Notes: generated by a model not told the origin, from the sequence alone. A stretch of DNA of 64,000 nucleotides from Candidatus Skiveiella danica (GCA_016721925.1 JADKHE010000005.1:1-64000), one strand, 5' to 3'; positions 26,479 to 35,217 are shown, numbered from the stretch's first letter. Made by a program: numbers and translations.

Positions 26479-27513
26479 GTGAAAGTGGAAGCCAGGAGCA
26501 GTGTGGGGGCCGGGTTCGTCGCGGGGCTGTTCGAAGCGGCGTCCCGCACTGGCGTCGAGCGCGCAGCCCTGCTGCGCCAGGCCGGTTTGGGCGGCGGCGA
26601 TGATGCGGCCGAGCAGGCGCGCCTGCCGATGTCTGCCGTGATCGCTTTGTTCGATGCAGCTGTCGTGCTGAGCGGGCGCGACGATATCGGGCTGGAGTTT
26701 GCCCGCCGGGTGCGTCCCGGCACATTCAGCGTGCTGGGCTATGCCCTCATGACCTGCCGGACACTGGGCGAGGCCATCGAGGTCGCGCCGCATTTTCGCC
26801 GCCTGGTCTTTGACATCGGCTACAGCGAAATGCGCTTTGTCCAGAACGAGGAAGAAGCGCGGTTGGGCTGGCACGTGGTATCGAACGCATTGCCCTATTG
26901 CCGAAGTCTGGCCGAAGCACTGATCGCGAGCTGGTACCACTTCGGACGCTGGATGGCCGGTGTGGAGCTGCCGTTGAAAGAAGTGCTTTTCCGGCATGAG
27001 GCGCCTTCTGACGCAAGCCCGTACACGGCCTTTTTCGATTGCCCCGTGCGCTTTGGCGCAGGCGAAAATGCGCTGGTCTTTTCGAGTGCGTTGCTCACCA
27101 TGCCGCTGGTGCAGGCCGATGAGAACCTGCACCTGGCGATGCGCGAGCAGGCACGCGCCGCAATGGAAAAGGCCTTCAGCCAGAGCGACCTCGCCCACCG
27201 CCTGCACCAGGCCCTGATCCCCCTGATGCCCAAATGCGAAGCCACGCTGGAGCATGCTGCATCAGCACTCGGTCTGTCGCCGCGCACCCTGCAGCGGCGC
27301 CTCGGCGAGGCCTCACTCCGGTTTCAGGGGGTACTGGATGCGGCTCGAAAGGACATGGCGGTCATATATCTGCGCGACCCGACCCTGAGTGTGTTGGACG
27401 TGTCCTTGCTGCTCGGCTATGCCGAACACAGTTCATTCACGCGGGCGTTTCGGGCCTGGTTCAGCTGCAATCCTTCGGCCTGGCGCCGGGCGCGCAGCGT
27501 CGCGCCAGCCTGA
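26479..27513 (+). CDS. AraC-family transcriptional regulator
   Basis: 344 residues from GTG 26479. The N-terminal part matches the arabinose-binding-like domain of OruR/VirF-type regulators (EFARRVRPGTFSVLGYALMTCRTLGEAIEVAPHF). The C-terminal AraC DNA-binding domain has two helix-turn-helices (ALGLSPRTLQRRLGEASLRFQGVLDAARKDMA and LSVLDVSLLLGYAEHSSFTRAFRAW). Members of this subgroup often sense lipids, quorum or aromatic signals. Its head-to-head position with the BASS gene, 131 bases apart, makes it the likely activator of the minus-strand cluster. Confidence 0.9.
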   Translation: MKVEARSSVGAGFVAGLFEAASRTGVERAALLRQAGLGGGDDAAEQARLPMSAVIALFDAAVVLSGRDDIGLEFARRVRPGTFSVLGYALMTCRTLGEAIEVAPHFRRLVFDIGYSEMRFVQNEEEARLGWHVVSNALPYCRSLAEALIASWYHFGRWMAGVELPLKEVLFRHEAPSDASPYTAFFDCPVRFGAGENALVFSSALLTMPLVQADENLHLAMREQARAAMEKAFSQSDLAHRLHQALIPLMPKCEATLEHAASALGLSPRTLQRRLGEASLRFQGVLDAARKDMAVIYLRDPTLSVLDVSLLLGYAEHSSFTRAFRAWFSCNPSAWRRARSVAPA

Positions 27514-27714
27514 ACGCCAGAAAATGACCCGGTGATTCGGTCTTATTGCACGCACCAGACCTGCTTTGAGTGGGCCTGTCTACCCGGACGGCACACGCGG
27601 CGTTACATTGAAGATGTGCTGTGCACCTTCTGCTTCATCTGCCTGCCGCGGGTGAAGGTTTGAACTTCTGCACGGGCATGCGGTCCATCTGGCATGTGTC
27701 TGAGGAAGATTGAT

Positions 27715-28386
27715 ATGAAAAACTCCCTGATTGCCTTTGCATGTGTTGCCGTGCTGGCTGCGGTCTCCCAGGTCGCTGTTGCCGCCCCCGGCGGGAGTGG
27801 AGGAAGTGGTGGCGGCCGTGGAGGCGGAGGCGGGGGCTACGGCCCGCCATCCGGTGGGGGTGGTGGCGGAGGGGGATACAGCCGTCCTTCGGGCGGCGGC
27901 GGGTACCAGGGGCAGCCTTCGGCGGGTGGTCGGTACTACGGCCACCCGCCGGCGGGCGGTGGTGGCTACTACGGACGTCCGGGGGGCGGCTACTACCGTC
28001 CTCCGGGAGGTGGCTACTATCGCCCCCCGGGCGGGTACTACCGCCCCTATCCGGGCTATGGCTACTGGAGTGGTTGGGGAGGTTGGGGTTGGGGCTGGGG
28101 TCTGGGCCTGGGGCTCGGTTGGGGTTGGGGCTATCCCAATTCCTGGGCGTATCCCTACTCGCCCACCACGCTGATCGTGGAGAACGACAACACGCCGCTG
28201 ACCTTCATCGAAAAGGAGCCTGAAGTGGTGCCCGCCGTCCAGGATCTGCCGCCAACCCACTATTGGTTCTACTGCACTGAACCGGCAGGCTATTACCCCT
28301 ATGTCCAGCGATGTACCCTGCCGTGGATGATGGTGCTGCCCCAAATTCCGACCGGCCAGCCGGTGGCGCCGCGGAGTGTGCCATGA
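27715..28386 (+). CDS. Exported Gly/Tyr/Pro-rich protein
   Basis: 223 residues from ATG 27715, preceded by TGAGGAAG. Signal peptide to about residue 25, then more than 100 residues of low-complexity Gly, Tyr and Pro (GGYSRPSGGG, YYRPPGGGYY) and a Trp-rich stretch (GWGGWGWGWGLGLGLG). The C-terminal third is ordinary sequence with two cysteines (HYWFYCTEPAGYYPYVQRC). This C-terminus is common in small envelope proteins of Burkholderiales. Probably surface or envelope associated. It overlaps the next gene (ATGA). Confidence 0.82.
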   Translation: MKNSLIAFACVAVLAAVSQVAVAAPGGSGGSGGGRGGGGGGYGPPSGGGGGGGGYSRPSGGGGYQGQPSAGGRYYGHPPAGGGGYYGRPGGGYYRPPGGGYYRPPGGYYRPYPGYGYWSGWGGWGWGWGLGLGLGWGWGYPNSWAYPYSPTTLIVENDNTPLTFIEKEPEVVPAVQDLPPTHYWFYCTEPAGYYPYVQRCTLPWMMVLPQIPTGQPVAPRSVP

Positions 28387-29021
28387 AAGCAATCGTCTCA
28401 AGACGGATCCTCTCCGGCGGCCTGATGGCCATGGCTGCGATGGTGGTGCTGGGCGGATGCGCCGTCGCGCCGACTTCACCCACGGTGATGGTCTTGCCTG
28501 GAACCCAGAAGAGTCCGGGCCAGTTTCAGGCCGACGCCTCGGCCTGCCAGTTGGAGGCGCAGAACGTTGTGGCACCTCTGGCGCAAGCCGCCAACAACCA
28601 GGCCGCCTCCAACGTGGTGATCGGGACGATGGTTGGCGCTGCGGCAGGCGCGCTGCTGGGGCAGGGTTCCTACAATCCCGGCGCGGTGGCTGCCTGGGGC
28701 GCGGGTACCGGCATGCTGGTGGGCAGTGCTGCAGCGGGCGGGAATTCGCAAGTCTCTTCGTACAGCCTGCAACAGCAATTCAATTTCGCCTACATGCAGT
28801 GCATGTATCAGCGCGGCCATCAGGTGCCTGGTCAACCGGCGTACCGCAGCCAACCGGCCGGGGTTGCACCGCCCCCACCGCCGCCGAACTATCGGCCGCA
28901 AGCGGCTCCTGCTCAGGGCTACCCGCCGTCGTCCTACTCGGCGCCGATGTATCCGCCGCCGAATACTCCGCCGCCTGTCGCTGCGCAGCCCCGCTATGGC
29001 GCGCCGGTGGCGCCGAACTGA
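28383..29021 (+). CDS. Glycine-zipper lipoprotein
   Basis: 212 residues. Lipobox VVLGGCAV near residue 22. A glycine-zipper helix pair lies at about 80-120 (VVIGTMVGAAAGALLGQG, GAGTGMLVGSAAAGG). A conserved FNFAYMQCMYQRGHQVPG motif follows, and the tail is Pro-rich. Glycine-zipper lipoproteins insert in or brace the outer membrane. Translationally coupled to the Gly/Tyr-rich protein, so the two likely act together. Confidence 0.85.
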   Translation: MKAIVSRRILSGGLMAMAAMVVLGGCAVAPTSPTVMVLPGTQKSPGQFQADASACQLEAQNVVAPLAQAANNQAASNVVIGTMVGAAAGALLGQGSYNPGAVAAWGAGTGMLVGSAAAGGNSQVSSYSLQQQFNFAYMQCMYQRGHQVPGQPAYRSQPAGVAPPPPPPNYRPQAAPAQGYPPSSYSAPMYPPPNTPPPVAAQPRYGAPVAPN

Positions 29022-29274
29022 CACAGACACACGATCCGGTAGGGGCACTGCAGGCGCACCAAGCCTGGAGCAGCCGGTTGAGCGGATGACAAGGGTGCAG
29101 AAAGTGGGGTCACCACGGTGCGGCGCGCCCCTCTGACGGAGGCGCTGCCGCACGGATGCCGCGGAGCCCGCCACGGGCTGCTCGCGGTTTTCACGCTTTG
29201 TCAACGATCCCTGATTGCCTTGGTGCGCGTGATGTTGATGAGTCTAGGAGGGATCGGCATATCGAGGGGCTGGA

Positions 29275-29296
29275 CCCCTGTCAAGATTGACAGGGG
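29275..29296. promoter_or_regulatory. Perfect palindrome CCCCTGTCAA-GA-TTGACAGGGG
   Basis: 10-bp arms with a 2-bp centre, about 90 bases upstream of the catalase-like gene. The right arm contains TTGACA, a perfect -35 hexamer, so a bound protein could block transcription. No strong -10 is seen at the right distance. It may also act as a hairpin, but there is no T-run. The rest of 29022-29387 has no supported gene. Confidence 0.45.
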
Positions 29297-29387
29297 GTGT
29301 TCGCAGCAAACCTGCGCTGACCCGGCGCAGCCGTTTTTCGCCATGCGAGGTAGCATCGGGCCTTGATTCCACTTCGGATGCTGTTTC

Positions 29388-30383
29388 ATGAAGCCTGACC
29401 TGACCCCTGCCACGGACTGGAAAGAACAGATCGCTCCTGACGAAGCCAAGAGGTTTGCCGGCTACGCCCGGCATTTCGCCGCCATCCAGGCACGAAAGTC
29501 CAAGAAATACGGTACGGGGCGTGCGTTGCATCGAAAGCAAATCACGGCGGCCCGCGGGTCCCTGCAGGTGCTGGACGACCTGCCCGACTTCGCCCGGCAC
29601 GGACTTTTCGCGAAGCCGGCAACGTTCGAGGCGCAGGTTCGCCTGTCCAACGGCGCTCTGGACCGCGCCCCGGACCGTACACCCGACATTCGCGGGTTTG
29701 CCATCCGGGTGCTGGGTGTGGAGGGGGATTCCGCTCTGGGCAATGGCCCGGCGCGGAGCCAGGACTTCACACTGATCAACCAGGAAGCGTTTGCGTTCCC
29801 AAAGAGCGACGAGTTCGTCGACTTCGTCGTCGCTGCTGCGGGTGGCGGCGGGTCCCTGCTGAAGTTCCTGTTCAAGCGTTATGGCGTGTTTGGCGGCCCC
29901 CTGCGGATGCTCAAGCTGATCAAGTCCGTGGGCCGGCCTTTTGGCGGCTTTGCCACGGAAACCCTGTTCAGTGCCGTGCCGATGGCCTGCGGGCCGTATG
30001 CGGTTCGCGTTCGCCTGGTGCCAGCGGGCGCCAATGGCGCGGCCACCAAGGGCGCCAATGCCGACTGGGGCGCTGATTTCAGCGCGCGACTGGCCAAGCA
30101 TCACCTGCAATGGGATCTGCAGGTGCAGCCATTTGTGAGCGAGGCGCTGACGCCCATCGAGGACGCATCGGTCAACTGGCCCAGTCCCTACACCACTGTG
30201 GCCCGGCTCAGCCTGCCGCGTCAGGACACGGCTTCGGCCAAGGGGCAGGAACTCGCGGCCGAGGCCGAAGCCGGCGTATTCGACCCGTGGCAGGCGCTGG
30301 CCGCGCACCGCCCGCTCGGTGATGTGCAGCGCGCGCGCAAGGTGGTGTATTTCGAGAGCCAGAAGGGGCGCGGGGCGGCGTGA
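29388..30383 (+). CDS. Catalase-fold heme protein (short catalase-like)
   Basis: 331 residues. Sequence pattern of the catalase core: GRALHRKQITAARGSLQVLDDLPDFARHGLFAKPATFEAQVRLSNG ... DRTPDIRGFAIRVLG. It is shorter than true catalases (about 480 or more residues). It belongs to the shortened catalase-like group that includes peroxidases and allene-oxide-synthase-type enzymes. Activity on peroxide is plausible but unproven. No signal peptide, so cytosolic. Confidence 0.8.
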   Translation: MKPDLTPATDWKEQIAPDEAKRFAGYARHFAAIQARKSKKYGTGRALHRKQITAARGSLQVLDDLPDFARHGLFAKPATFEAQVRLSNGALDRAPDRTPDIRGFAIRVLGVEGDSALGNGPARSQDFTLINQEAFAFPKSDEFVDFVVAAAGGGGSLLKFLFKRYGVFGGPLRMLKLIKSVGRPFGGFATETLFSAVPMACGPYAVRVRLVPAGANGAATKGANADWGADFSARLAKHHLQWDLQVQPFVSEALTPIEDASVNWPSPYTTVARLSLPRQDTASAKGQELAAEAEAGVFDPWQALAAHRPLGDVQRARKVVYFESQKGRGAA

Positions 30384-30488
30384 TTGTTTCGATCGCCCCC
30401 TGCGCCCTCCGAAGCGTCAGGCACCTGGATAAGCCAGTCGGGGGAATCGGCCTGACCGGGGATGTGCGGCCAGGTTGAACATGACCTT

Positions 30489-30518
30489 CAGACGCGGACC
30501 TGAAGGTCCGATCGTCTG
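30489..30518. terminator. Hairpin between convergent genes
   Basis: CAGACG + CGGACCT pairs with AGGTCCG + CGTCTG, with a small bulge and a 2-base centre. It is placed between the catalase-like gene (plus) and the GlcG-like gene (minus). No clear T-run, so its role as a terminator is moderate. Confidence 0.45.
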
Positions 30519-30520
30519 AG

Positions 30521-31015
30521 TTACTTGGCGGTCAGCGTATCGAGCCCGGCTTTCGCAACGACTTCATCCTGGGTGGCGAGGACGCCGGAGACACCGATGC
30601 CGCCGATGATCTTGCCGTCCACCACGATCGGCAGGCCTCCCTGCAAGGGCGTGATGCCCGGCACCGCGAGGATGCGCAGCGCGCTGCCATTTGCGGCCAG
30701 GCCATCTTCCAGCGCCTTGGTGGGCCGACGGAAATTCACGGCTGTGCGAGCCTTTCCCGTGGCGATGTCGACGCTGGCATTCTGCGCATCAAGCCGCTGC
30801 AGCATGACCAGGTGTCCGCCGGTGTCGACGATGGAGATCACCACCTGCCAGTTGTTCTTGCGTGCCTCGGCCTCAGCGGCGGCCATGGCCTTCTTGGCCT
30901 GTTCGATATTGATTGAAAGCCCATAGGGCGGCGGTGTCTGCGCGCTGGCGGCCAGGCTCAGCAGGGTCAGCGTGACGGCCAGCAGCTGGCGAAGAAGAGA
31001 AAGGCCATGGTTCAT
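30521..31015 (-). CDS. Exported GlcG/HbpS-family protein
   Basis: 164 residues with a signal peptide (LLAVTLTLLSLAASAQ). The mature part is a GlcG/HbpS fold: INIEQAKKAMAAAEAEARKNNWQVVISIVDTGGHLVMLQRLDAQNASVDIATGKARTAVNFRRPTKALE ... GGLPIVVDGKIIGGIGVSGVLATQDEVVAKAG. HbpS binds heme, while others are linked to glycolate or propanediol use. Most homologues are cytosolic, so an exported one is notable. It lies 90 bases downstream of the exported FAH protein on the same strand. Confidence 0.87.
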   Translation of the reverse strand: MNHGLSLLRQLLAVTLTLLSLAASAQTPPPYGLSINIEQAKKAMAAAEAEARKNNWQVVISIVDTGGHLVMLQRLDAQNASVDIATGKARTAVNFRRPTKALEDGLAANGSALRILAVPGITPLQGGLPIVVDGKIIGGIGVSGVLATQDEVVAKAGLDTLTAK

Positions 31016-31105
31016 CGGGATCTCCGGTTGGGGTTGAAAACAAGGGGCTGACAGGGTAGGTCGAAGCTTCGGTTGTGTCTCTGTCGATGGCCGCGGAGGA
31101 TGTGG

Positions 31106-31891
31106 TCAGACGATCTTCACGCTCAGGTTCGGAAGACCGTCGATGTGGCACTCGATCACGTCTCCGCGCACCACCGGGCCGACGTTTTCCGGCGTGCCCG
31201 AATAGATGATGTCACCGGGCATCAATTCGAAGGCTTCGGACAGCTTGCTGATCTGCTCGGCCACGCTCCAGATCATCTGGTTCAGGTTAGCGTTCTGTTT
31301 GGTCTGGCCGTTGACCTTGAGCCAGATGCCGCCCTGGGTGAAATGACCAGTCTGCCCGACAAGGTGCAGGGGACCTATCGGCGCGCTCTTGTCAAAACTC
31401 TTGCCGATTTCCCACGGCTTCTTCTCGTCCCCCATCGCCCGCTGCAGGTCGCGCCGCGTCATGTCCAGGCCCAGGGCATAGGCGTAGACGTGGCCGAGCG
31501 CGCTGCCCATGGGGATATTGCGTCCGCCTTTGTTCAGGGCGGCCACCAGTTCGACCTCGTAGTGGTAGTTCTTGGTCAGTGTCGGGTACGGGTGATCCGC
31601 CACAGTGCCGGGCGCCACGTTCTGGATCGCGTCGGTGGGTTTCTGAAAGAAGAAAGGGGGCTCGCGGTCGGGGTTGGAGCCCATCTCGATCGCATGGGCC
31701 CGGTAGTTGCGGCCGATGCAATAGATGCGGCGCACCGGGAACATCATGTCGCTGCCGACGATGGGCACATAGGTGACGGGCACATCGAAGGGTGTCTTCG
31801 CGTCGCGCGCGGCATTGCCGGGCAGAGCGCAGCCGGCCAGGGCGCCCAGGCCGAGTGTGGCGGTGGTCTCAAAAAGCGATCGGCGTTGCAT
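31106..31891 (-). CDS. Exported fumarylacetoacetate-hydrolase-family protein
   Basis: 261 residues from ATG 31891, with AGGAG upstream. The N-terminus MQRRSLFETTATLGLGALAGC has a twin-arginine-like start and a lipobox-like LAGC. The FAH fold carries the metal-binding pattern (YHYEVELVAALNKGG, GLDMTRRDLQ) and the substrate region (PGDIIYSGTPENVGPV). FAH enzymes cleave C-C bonds of diketo acids or act as hydratases or decarboxylases, normally in the cytosol. Probably in an operon with the GlcG/HbpS gene. Confidence 0.85.
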   Translation of the reverse strand: MQRRSLFETTATLGLGALAGCALPGNAARDAKTPFDVPVTYVPIVGSDMMFPVRRIYCIGRNYRAHAIEMGSNPDREPPFFFQKPTDAIQNVAPGTVADHPYPTLTKNYHYEVELVAALNKGGRNIPMGSALGHVYAYALGLDMTRRDLQRAMGDEKKPWEIGKSFDKSAPIGPLHLVGQTGHFTQGGIWLKVNGQTKQNANLNQMIWSVAEQISKLSEAFELMPGDIIYSGTPENVGPVVRGDVIECHIDGLPNLSVKIV

Positions 31892-32127
31892 GGAGTCTCC
31901 TGCGAACCTGGGGGCCTCGGTCCATTGGGGGATGCGGATCGATTCCGGGCGAACCGATGCGGCGCACAAGCCATTGACGGTAATCGAAGAACAGTCCTGG
32001 CGGTCGGGCATTTCGGGCGAAATGGCTGGGGATTTTCCCTATGTGCTCACTGAAGTCTTGCAGACCGCTTGGTCCGGGCAGGCGATCGCCTGCTTCGTCC
32101 ATCCATCCATTTGCGACAGATGTTGGG

Positions 32128-32181
32128 AAAAGTGGCCATATCCCAGCCGAAAATGGACGTCTGTAGCTATCGAATTAATAG
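32128..32181 (+). repeat. Dispersed intergenic repeat, copy 5
   Basis: Begins AAAAGTGGCCATATCCCAGC, then AAATGGACGTCTGTAGCTAT and CGAATTAATAG. It lies in the 390-bp gap before the nitronate monooxygenase gene. The remainder of that gap shows nothing else I can support. Confidence 0.75.
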
Positions 32182-32281
32182 TGATATTCGCTGGACGCGA
32201 AGGTGACTGGCCCCTTGCCGGAATGCACGGACACTGCTGCGGTTTCGTCCCGAATCGCCAAACCCGTCTGGAGCTGATCCC

Positions 32282-33217
32282 ATGAACCGAGTCCTCGCCC
32301 ACACCGGCGCCCGTTACCCCATCGTGCAGGCCCCGATGGGCTGGATCGCGCGCAGCACGCTCGCCTCGGCGGTCTCTCGCGCGGGCGGGCTGGGCATCAT
32401 CGAAACCTCGTCGGGCGAGACCGCCAATTGCCAGCGCGAGATCACCGCCATGGTCGCCAGCGGCCTGCCGTTCGGCGTGAACCTGCCGATCCGCTTCCTC
32501 AAGGACGACGCGATGCTGCGCTTCGTCTGCGAGTCGGGCATCCGCTTCGTCACGACCTCGGCGGGCAGCCCGGCCAAGTTCATCGCGCCGCTCAAGGCCG
32601 CCGGCATCAATGTCTATCACGCCGTGCCGACGCTGGAGACCGCGCTGAAATGCGTGGACGCCGGGGTGGACGGCCTGGTGGTGGAGGGCGGCGAGGGCGG
32701 CGGCTTCAAGAACCCCGAGGAGGTCAGCACGCTGGTGCTGCTGCAGGCGATCCGCGAGCGCGTCGAGGTGCCGCTGATCGCCGCGGGTGGCATCGTCGAT
32801 GGCCGCGGCATGGCGGCGGCGTTTGCGCTGGGCGCCGAGGGCATCCAGATGGGCACGCGCTTCGTGGCCAGCGCCGAGAGCCCGGTGCACGCGCACTACA
32901 AGGACGCCATCGTGTCGGCCGAGATCACCGGAACCTGGATGCTCAACACCAAGTCCACGCCCTGCATCCGCGCGCTCAAGACGGACTTCACCCGGACCAT
33001 CCATGACGCCGGGCTGATGCAGCCCGACACCTTCACCGGTATCCAGCAGGTCTATTTCGGCGGCGACATGAACGCCGCGCCGGCGCTGGCCGGCCAGTCA
33101 GCGGGGTTGATCCACGCGGTGAAGCCGGTGCAGCAGATCATCGACGAGACCGTGGCCGAGTTCCACACCATCAGTGCGCGCATGGGGGCGATGGCGGCGG
33201 CACGGCAGTTTGGCTGA
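32282..33217 (+). CDS. Nitronate monooxygenase / 2-nitropropane-dioxygenase family
   Basis: 311 residues, FMN TIM barrel: YPIVQAPMGWIA, SRAGGLGIIET, VEGGEGGGFKN, IAAGGIVDGRGMAAAFALGAEGIQMGTRF. Family members oxidise alkyl nitronates, protecting from propionate-3-nitronate. Related proteins are trans-enoyl reductases (FabK), which this group can be mistaken for. Monocistronic. Confidence 0.88.
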   Translation: MNRVLAHTGARYPIVQAPMGWIARSTLASAVSRAGGLGIIETSSGETANCQREITAMVASGLPFGVNLPIRFLKDDAMLRFVCESGIRFVTTSAGSPAKFIAPLKAAGINVYHAVPTLETALKCVDAGVDGLVVEGGEGGGFKNPEEVSTLVLLQAIRERVEVPLIAAGGIVDGRGMAAAFALGAEGIQMGTRFVASAESPVHAHYKDAIVSAEITGTWMLNTKSTPCIRALKTDFTRTIHDAGLMQPDTFTGIQQVYFGGDMNAAPALAGQSAGLIHAVKPVQQIIDETVAEFHTISARMGAMAAARQFG

Positions 33218-33390
33218 GGCGCGCTGAGGATGAACTGCCTTATGGGCGGCACACTGGATTAATCGCGAAAATATACTGTGTGGTATTAATTATTACCATA
33301 CGGTATCTGTGGATACTGACAAGTAGGTACATTCTGTTTGCGCCACATTTTTGGCGTGGCAATCCCACACTTTCACCTCCGGAGTACCTC

Positions 33391-33846
33391 ATGAAAAAGA
33401 CCCTCATCGCGACCGTTCTGGCCCTTGGTGCCGCGTTCTCTGTCCAGGCCAAGGACATCGTTGACACGGCCGTTGCCGCTGGCAACTTCAAGACGCTGGC
33501 CGCTGCCCTCACCGCTGCCGGCCTGATCGACACGCTCAAGGGCCCGGGTCCGTTCACGGTGTTCGCGCCCACGGACGCTGCGTTTGCGAAGATCCCCAAG
33601 GCGGACCTGGACGCGCTTCTGAAGGACCAGGGCAAGCTCAAGGCCGTGCTGACCTACCACGTGGTCCCCGGCAAGGTCATGGCCACGGACGTGAAGGCCG
33701 GCAAGGTGAAGACCGTGCAGGGCAGCGAGATCGCCATCGTGACCATGGGTGGCGTGAAGGTGAACAACGCAAACGTCACCGCCACCGACATCGTGGCCGA
33801 CAACGGCGTGATCCACGTGCTCGATACGGTGATCATGCCCAAGTAA
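33391..33846 (+). CDS. Exported fasciclin (FAS1) domain protein
   Basis: 151 residues from ATG 33391. Signal peptide MKKTLIATVLALGAAFSVQA, then a single FAS1 domain with both H1 (FTVFAPTDAAFAKIP) and H2 (NGVIHVLDTVIMP) motifs and the central TYHVVPGKV. FAS1 proteins mediate adhesion. The upstream 33255-33340 stretch is very AT-rich for this window (TATTAATTATTACC and so on) and probably holds the promoter. A strong terminator follows. Confidence 0.93.
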   Translation: MKKTLIATVLALGAAFSVQAKDIVDTAVAAGNFKTLAAALTAAGLIDTLKGPGPFTVFAPTDAAFAKIPKADLDALLKDQGKLKAVLTYHVVPGKVMATDVKAGKVKTVQGSEIAIVTMGGVKVNNANVTATDIVADNGVIHVLDTVIMPK

Positions 33847-33894
33847 TCGGGCGCGTCACGGCGCGGCTTTGCCATTGGCAGGGCCGTACCAGCG

Positions 33895-33930
33895 AGGCAG
33901 CCGGGGCGACCCGGCTGCCTTTGCCCTTTT
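33895..33930 (+). terminator. Rho-independent terminator after the fasciclin gene
   Basis: Perfect 11-bp stem AGGCAGCCGGG / CCCGGCTGCCT with a GCGA loop, followed by TTGCCCTTTT, about 50 bases after the stop codon. Confidence 0.8.
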
Positions 33931-33983
33931 GGCGATGCGCGCAGTGGTTTTGAGGGAACTGCAGCTCGCGCCACAATGCGGCC

Positions 33984-34715
33984 ATGTGCACCAACTACAC
34001 CCCCTCGTCGCGCGACCGCCTGCGTGCCACGCGGCTGGGCTTGGCGCACCTGCCCGAGGCCGACTGGCCGCGCGAGGTGTACCCCGGCTACGAGGCGCCG
34101 ATCCTCGTGCGCGGCGGCGCGCCGGGGCAGCATGACGTGGCGCCGCGCTGCCTGCTGGCGCGGTTCGGTCTGGTGCCGCGTTGGAGCCGTGACGCGGCCC
34201 ATGCGAAAGAACTGTCGCGCCACACCACCAACGCGCGCAGCGAAACCGCTTCCGTCAAGCCCAGCTTTCGCAGCCCCTGGCGCGAACGGCACTGGGCCCT
34301 GGCGCCCATGGAGAATTTTTTCGAGCCCTGCTGGGAAACCGGCCATGCGGTGCGCTGGCGCATCGCGCGTGCCGATGGCGACCTGTTCGCCGCGGCCGGC
34401 CTGTGGGAGCGCTGGCCTGATCCCGCCAGCGGCGAGGTCACGGCCAGCTTCGCGCTGCTGACGGTGAACGCCGACGCCCATCCGCTGATGGCCCGCATGC
34501 ACCGCCCCGGCGATGAAAAACGCATGCCGGTGCTGCTGGCGCCGGGCGAGTTCGAGGCCTGGCTGCACGCCAGCGACGAGCAGGCGCACGCGCTGCTGCG
34601 CAGGATGCCCGCTGTTCCGCTGATCGGCGAGCCGGCGCCCCGGGAGCCGGCGCAGCACACGCCGCACCGTCCCATGCCGACGCCGGCGCCCGACGACACC
34701 CGCAGCCTGTTCTGA
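33984..34715 (+). CDS. SRAP (HMCES/YedK) family protein
   Basis: 243 residues. The catalytic Cys2 is directly after the start Met (MCTNYTP). Further SRAP motifs: TTNARSET with the conserved Asn, PMENFFEP with the catalytic Glu, and HPLMARMHRPGDEKRMPVLL with the catalytic His. The family forms a thiazolidine crosslink with abasic sites in single-stranded DNA to protect them. The C-terminus is Pro-rich and probably disordered. Confidence 0.94.
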   Translation: MCTNYTPSSRDRLRATRLGLAHLPEADWPREVYPGYEAPILVRGGAPGQHDVAPRCLLARFGLVPRWSRDAAHAKELSRHTTNARSETASVKPSFRSPWRERHWALAPMENFFEPCWETGHAVRWRIARADGDLFAAAGLWERWPDPASGEVTASFALLTVNADAHPLMARMHRPGDEKRMPVLLAPGEFEAWLHASDEQAHALLRRMPAVPLIGEPAPREPAQHTPHRPMPTPAPDDTRSLF

Positions 34716-34815
34716 TCTCATGAAGCCTTGCGGGACAGCCCAAGAGTTACACGAAGTGAACTTTGCTCTGTCCCCAACGATTCAGGCACTCATGTCCCCA
34801 ACCCTTCAATAAACC

Positions 34816-35217
34816 ATGTCCACCATCGCCCCCATCCCCAACCCCGAGCGCAACCCGCGCGTCAAGGCCGTCTTCGACGACATCCGCGCCACGCGCAAGA
34901 CCGATTTCATCAACAACCTCTGGCAACGCCTGGCGTTTGATCCGGCCCTGCTGGAAGCGACCTGGGCCGAGGTCAAGCAGGTCATGGCCACGCCCAGCGC
35001 CATTGACCCGCTGACCAAGGAGATGGTCTACATCACCGCGTCCATCATCAACGGCTGCAGCTACTGCGTGCACTCGCACACCGCTGCCGCCAAGGCCAAA
35101 GGCATGACGCCGCAGCAGCACGGCGAGCTGCTGGCCATCGTCGCACTGGCCGCCAAGACCAACCAGATCGTCACCGGCCTGCAGGTGCCGGTGGATGCGG
35201 TGTTTGACCAGGGCTGA
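34816..35217 (+). CDS. Carboxymuconolactone decarboxylase/AhpD-family protein
   Basis: 133 residues, helical, with the CxxC...H motif of AhpD-like peroxidases (INGCSYCVHSHTAAAKAKGM). Such proteins reduce peroxides or carry out decarboxylation. The CxxC points to the redox type. It is followed by a carboxylesterase on the same strand, 48 bases on. Confidence 0.88.
   Translation: MSTIAPIPNPERNPRVKAVFDDIRATRKTDFINNLWQRLAFDPALLEATWAEVKQVMATPSAIDPLTKEMVYITASIINGCSYCVHSHTAAAKAKGMTPQQHGELLAIVALAAKTNQIVTGLQVPVDAVFDQG

Noticed and set aside
27519..27556. Possible extra copy of the dispersed repeat (AAAATGACCC, CGGTCTTATTGC)
   Set aside because: The central TCCCAGCG block is missing and the 3' block is lost; too degenerate to count.
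34755..34806. Repeated TGTCCCCAAC words before the CMD gene
   Set aside because: Two short words only; no larger repeat or inverted arms to support an element.
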